Origin: Dictyocoela muelleri
Lineage: Eukaryota; Microsporidia
Direction of reading: 5' to 3'
NCBI GenBank assembly: GCA_016256075.1
Contig: SDVU01000085.1
Span: 1-21,967, forward strand
Length of the DNA: 21,967 bases
The position numbers were made by a program, and so were the translations under genes. Under the pieces are notes generated by a model. The model did no database searches. It saw nothing but the letters and a program-made list of their open reading frames with translations, and was not told where the DNA came from. Each line of letters opens with the position of its first letter. Position 1 is the first letter of the stretch. Shown one piece after another: positions 19,654 to 21,967 of the stretch.

Positions 19654-20993
19654 AGTGTTTTTCAATGTTATAGACCCTTTTTGCCATTGTTATAGACCCT
19701 TTTTGCCATAGTTGTAGACACCTTTTTTAATAGTTATAGACACAATTTGCTATAGTTATAGACCCTTTTTACCATACTTATAGACCCCTTTATTTAATAG
19801 TGATAAAATCTTTTTTTCATAGTTAAAGACCCTTTTTTTATTGTTATATACCCTTTTTCATAGTTATAGCCTTATTTTTTTATAGTTATAGACCACCCTT
19901 TTAAAAATTTTCGACCTCCTTTTTCCGAATTATAGACTCTTTTTCAAAGTTATAGACTCTTTTCATAGTTATATATCTCTTTTGCCATGGTTATAAAAAC
20001 GGTTTTCCAGAGTTATAGAGACATTTTAAGAGAGTTATAGAGTCGATTTACCGGTGTATTAAATAATTTACGAAATTTTTGGTGATTTTTAAAATATTTG
20101 TACAAAAATAGGCACTTATAAAAAAAATAAATATAAATATCGAATCACAAAATGTCTGTATTAACCCGTTCATTATCATTTCATTCTTGGTTAAAATAAT
20201 TCTAAATATAGTATGAAAAATTGCAAGATAAATCTTGGTATTGACACACTAAAGCCATTGAGAATTTAAGATGACAAATAACAAATACCACTGATAAACG
20301 ATTAATTTTATTTTAATAATTACGGATTAGTTTTTTAAAATTTTTATTTTTTTTCCTAATATATTAAATAAAAAAGTATAAATTTAATTTTTTTGTAAAA
20401 ATGTTTTTTTTTGTAACTTTATATTGATTAGTAATTGTATTTGTCTAGTTTTTTTATCCCAATTTTACGGTATTCTCAAAGCGATTTAGTACATAAACGA
20501 AAATATCTTTTGGATTAAAAAAGTTTAAATTTTTATGTAACTTAATGTTATTTTAAATCGAAAAGTTTAGCATTTATACTGAAATTATTTTTAATATATT
20601 TTATTTATTATCTCCTCACAAAAAATCTCGCTACTGAAATGTGTAGTTATGCCACTTGTAAATTTTCGGTATTTATAAGTATTATTTGTGTGGACTTATT
20701 TATCTTAAATATTTTAATGAGTCTATAATTCTAGAAAACTGGGTATATAACTCTTTAAAAATTTCATAACTATTACAAAAGGGGTCTATAACTCTATTTT
20801 ACTGTTTTTAAAACTATGACAAAAGGGTCTTATAAGAATGAAAAAAGGTCTTGTTCTGAAAAAAAGGATCTATAACTCTAAAAAAGGAGACCTATAAATA
20901 TGAAAAAAGGGGTCTATAAATATGAAAAGGGGTCTATAAATATAAAAAAATGTTTATAACTTTTAAAAAAAGTTTTAAGTATGAAAAACCCTG
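19654..20993. mobile_element. Foldback element FB2 (1.34 kb) with TA-flanked CAGTG/CCCTG ends
   Basis: The left end is TA|CAGTGTTTTTCA and the right end TGAAAAACCCTG|TA, so the ends are inverted and both are bordered by TA. The left arm (19654-20045) is an array of 21-22-bp units with core GTTATAGACCCTTTTT; unit starts measured on ATAGAC are 19671, 19692, 19714, 19736, 19758 and 19780. The right arm (20735-20990) holds the inverted units, for example AAAAAAGGGGTCTATAAATA. The ~690 bp between the arms is AT-rich with no open frame. TA duplication and CAGTG-like tips are typical of Tc1/mariner elements, but without a transposase the assignment is only a suggestion. Confidence 0.78.
20046..20734. 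other. Interior of FB2, no gene
   Basis: AT-rich spacer between the arms. I see no open frame, no transposase motif and no repeat. It is either a filler or an internal region too decayed to read. Confidence 0.5.
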
Positions 20994-20995
20994 TA

Positions 20996-21784
20996 AAAAA
21001 ACAAATAAAAAAATGGTAAAACCTTTATAATCTATTTTTTTCATAAGAACAAAAGGAAAAATCTAATTTTCAAATTTATCATAAGGATTACTGGTCCTGG
21101 AAAAAAAAATAATCACTGATTAAAATTTAAACTAAAATACCGAAAATATCTTACCAAAATGCACGAAAGTCTTAGCAACAAGACGACGAACAAAAAAAAA
21201 TTAATTATTTTAGAAAATCCGTTTTAGTTTCATATATTTCTTACAGATATCCATACGGATGCCATGACATCTTGAGCTCCGGATCAAGAATACAATATAT
21301 AAGATCACAAAAGAAGAATGAACGAGAGTACATAAAAAAGGTAGTATAAGTAGGCCCAAACCTCGAATCTGCAATTTTCTTATACAAAAATGATTAATCC
21401 GGTATTAAGATAATAAACGAGATTGATCAACTAAGATATGTAGAAGATCGAGGCTTTTTAAACTGAAAAACATCTTGGGAGGAAGTTGCTAGAATATATA
21501 GATGGAATGAACGATATAGCTTGATGTTAAATTAGATAATTGATATAAATATCTAATAATAAATTGGTTCTACATGTACATTTGCAGAGACGAGAAAATT
21601 AACTCTTAAAACTCAGATTAAATAAAAACACTGCATACAAATATTTTCAAATACTTGCCAAGATACACCATAATAACAACTATAGTATTCGTGTATATCT
21701 ACACGACATAAAGATAACAACTCTAAGGCTAACAATCTGTCTTGATCGTATTGCTGAAATTAATACAAAAATTCTTGAAATTTT
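20996..21784. other. Spacer with a less AT-rich tract
   Basis: No gene is supported. From about 21230 to 21780 the sequence is visibly less AT-rich (for example CATACGGATGCCATGACATC and CATCTTGGGAGGAAGTTGCT), which here usually marks decayed coding or transposon sequence. Short open stretches occur in several frames but I recognise no family. It could be interior sequence next to the element that starts at 21785. Confidence 0.4.
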
Positions 21785-21967
21785 GGATCATGTAAAATAT
21801 CTGTCGCTGAGCGACAGATGTTTTACATGATACAAAATGGCGACAGATGTTTTACATGATGCAAAATGGCGACAGATATTTTACATGATACAAAATGGCG
21901 ACAGATGTTTTACATGATACAATTTAGCGACAGATGTTTTACAAGATGCAAAATGGCGACAGATGTT
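21785..21967. mobile_element. End of a GGATCA-type element with a 29-bp tandem array (cut by window end)
   Basis: The tip GGATCATGTAAAATATCTGT resembles the tips of the elements at 7110 and 15389. It forms a near-perfect hairpin at once: the 21-bp arms 21787-21807 and 21811-21831 differ at one position around the loop TGA. The second arm opens a tandem array with units starting exactly at 21811, 21840, 21869, 21898, 21927 and 21956 (period 29), each beginning GCGACAGATGTTTTACATGA with one to three differences. Every unit therefore carries an inverted tip motif (TTTTACATGAT). No transposase is seen inside the window; the array runs off its edge. Confidence 0.75.

Noticed and set aside
19653-20045. 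Satellite DNA
   Set aside because: The array has an inverted partner at 20735-20990 and matching inverted tips, so it is the arm of a foldback element.
21785-21967. CRISPR-like array
   Set aside because: The units follow each other directly with a 29-bp period and have no unique spacers; it is a tandem repeat attached to a transposon tip.

Overview
The window is a very AT-rich stretch (roughly four fifths A+T by eye) in which I find no intact host gene, no rRNA and no functional tRNA. The only long coherent reading frames belong to transposons. Transposases of the ISXO2/IS1595-like (Merlin) type, a broken Ty3/gypsy element, long AT-rich spacers and arrays of palindromic repeats together suggest one of the large, repeat-loaded microsporidian genomes (of the Hamiltosporidium, Edhazardia or Anncaliia kind). 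That is an inference from composition and transposon types; no taxonomic marker gene is present.

Layout. 1-110: 3' end of a dispersed SINE-like repeat. 338-1945: two ~310-bp hairpins of one family on either side of a decayed ISXO2-type transposase. 1946-7109: AT-rich spacer with one 148-bp inverted-repeat element (3878-4025). 7110-7341: a 232-bp double-hairpin MITE with a perfect 8-bp target duplication. 8761-11333: a cluster of four copies of the ~455-bp repeat (B, C, D, E); two have perfect 10-bp target duplications and a tRNA-like head with A and B boxes, and copy C sits inside the older copy D. 11797-12600: a second decayed ISXO2-type transposase. 15085-15388: a fifth further copy (F), cut off by a 1151-bp Merlin element (15389-16539) that carries the best preserved transposase. 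16637-18084: a 1.4-kb layered foldback element. 18285-19010: broken Ty3/gypsy remains. 19654-20993: a second foldback element, ended by CAGTG/CCCTG and flanked by TA. 21785-21967: the start of another GGATCA-ended element with a perfect 29-bp tandem array running off the window.

How the parts relate. Three of the element groups (7110, 15389, 21785) share the terminal motif GGATCA(A/G/T)GTAAA and carry subterminal repeats spaced at about 29 bp although the rest of the repeat differs; this looks like a transposase-binding layout kept across a Merlin-related clade. The two foldback elements use a 21-22-bp period instead. The ~455-bp repeat has the hallmarks of a tRNA-derived SINE; no partner LINE is visible here. 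The window is best read as a repeat graveyard with several layers of insertion.
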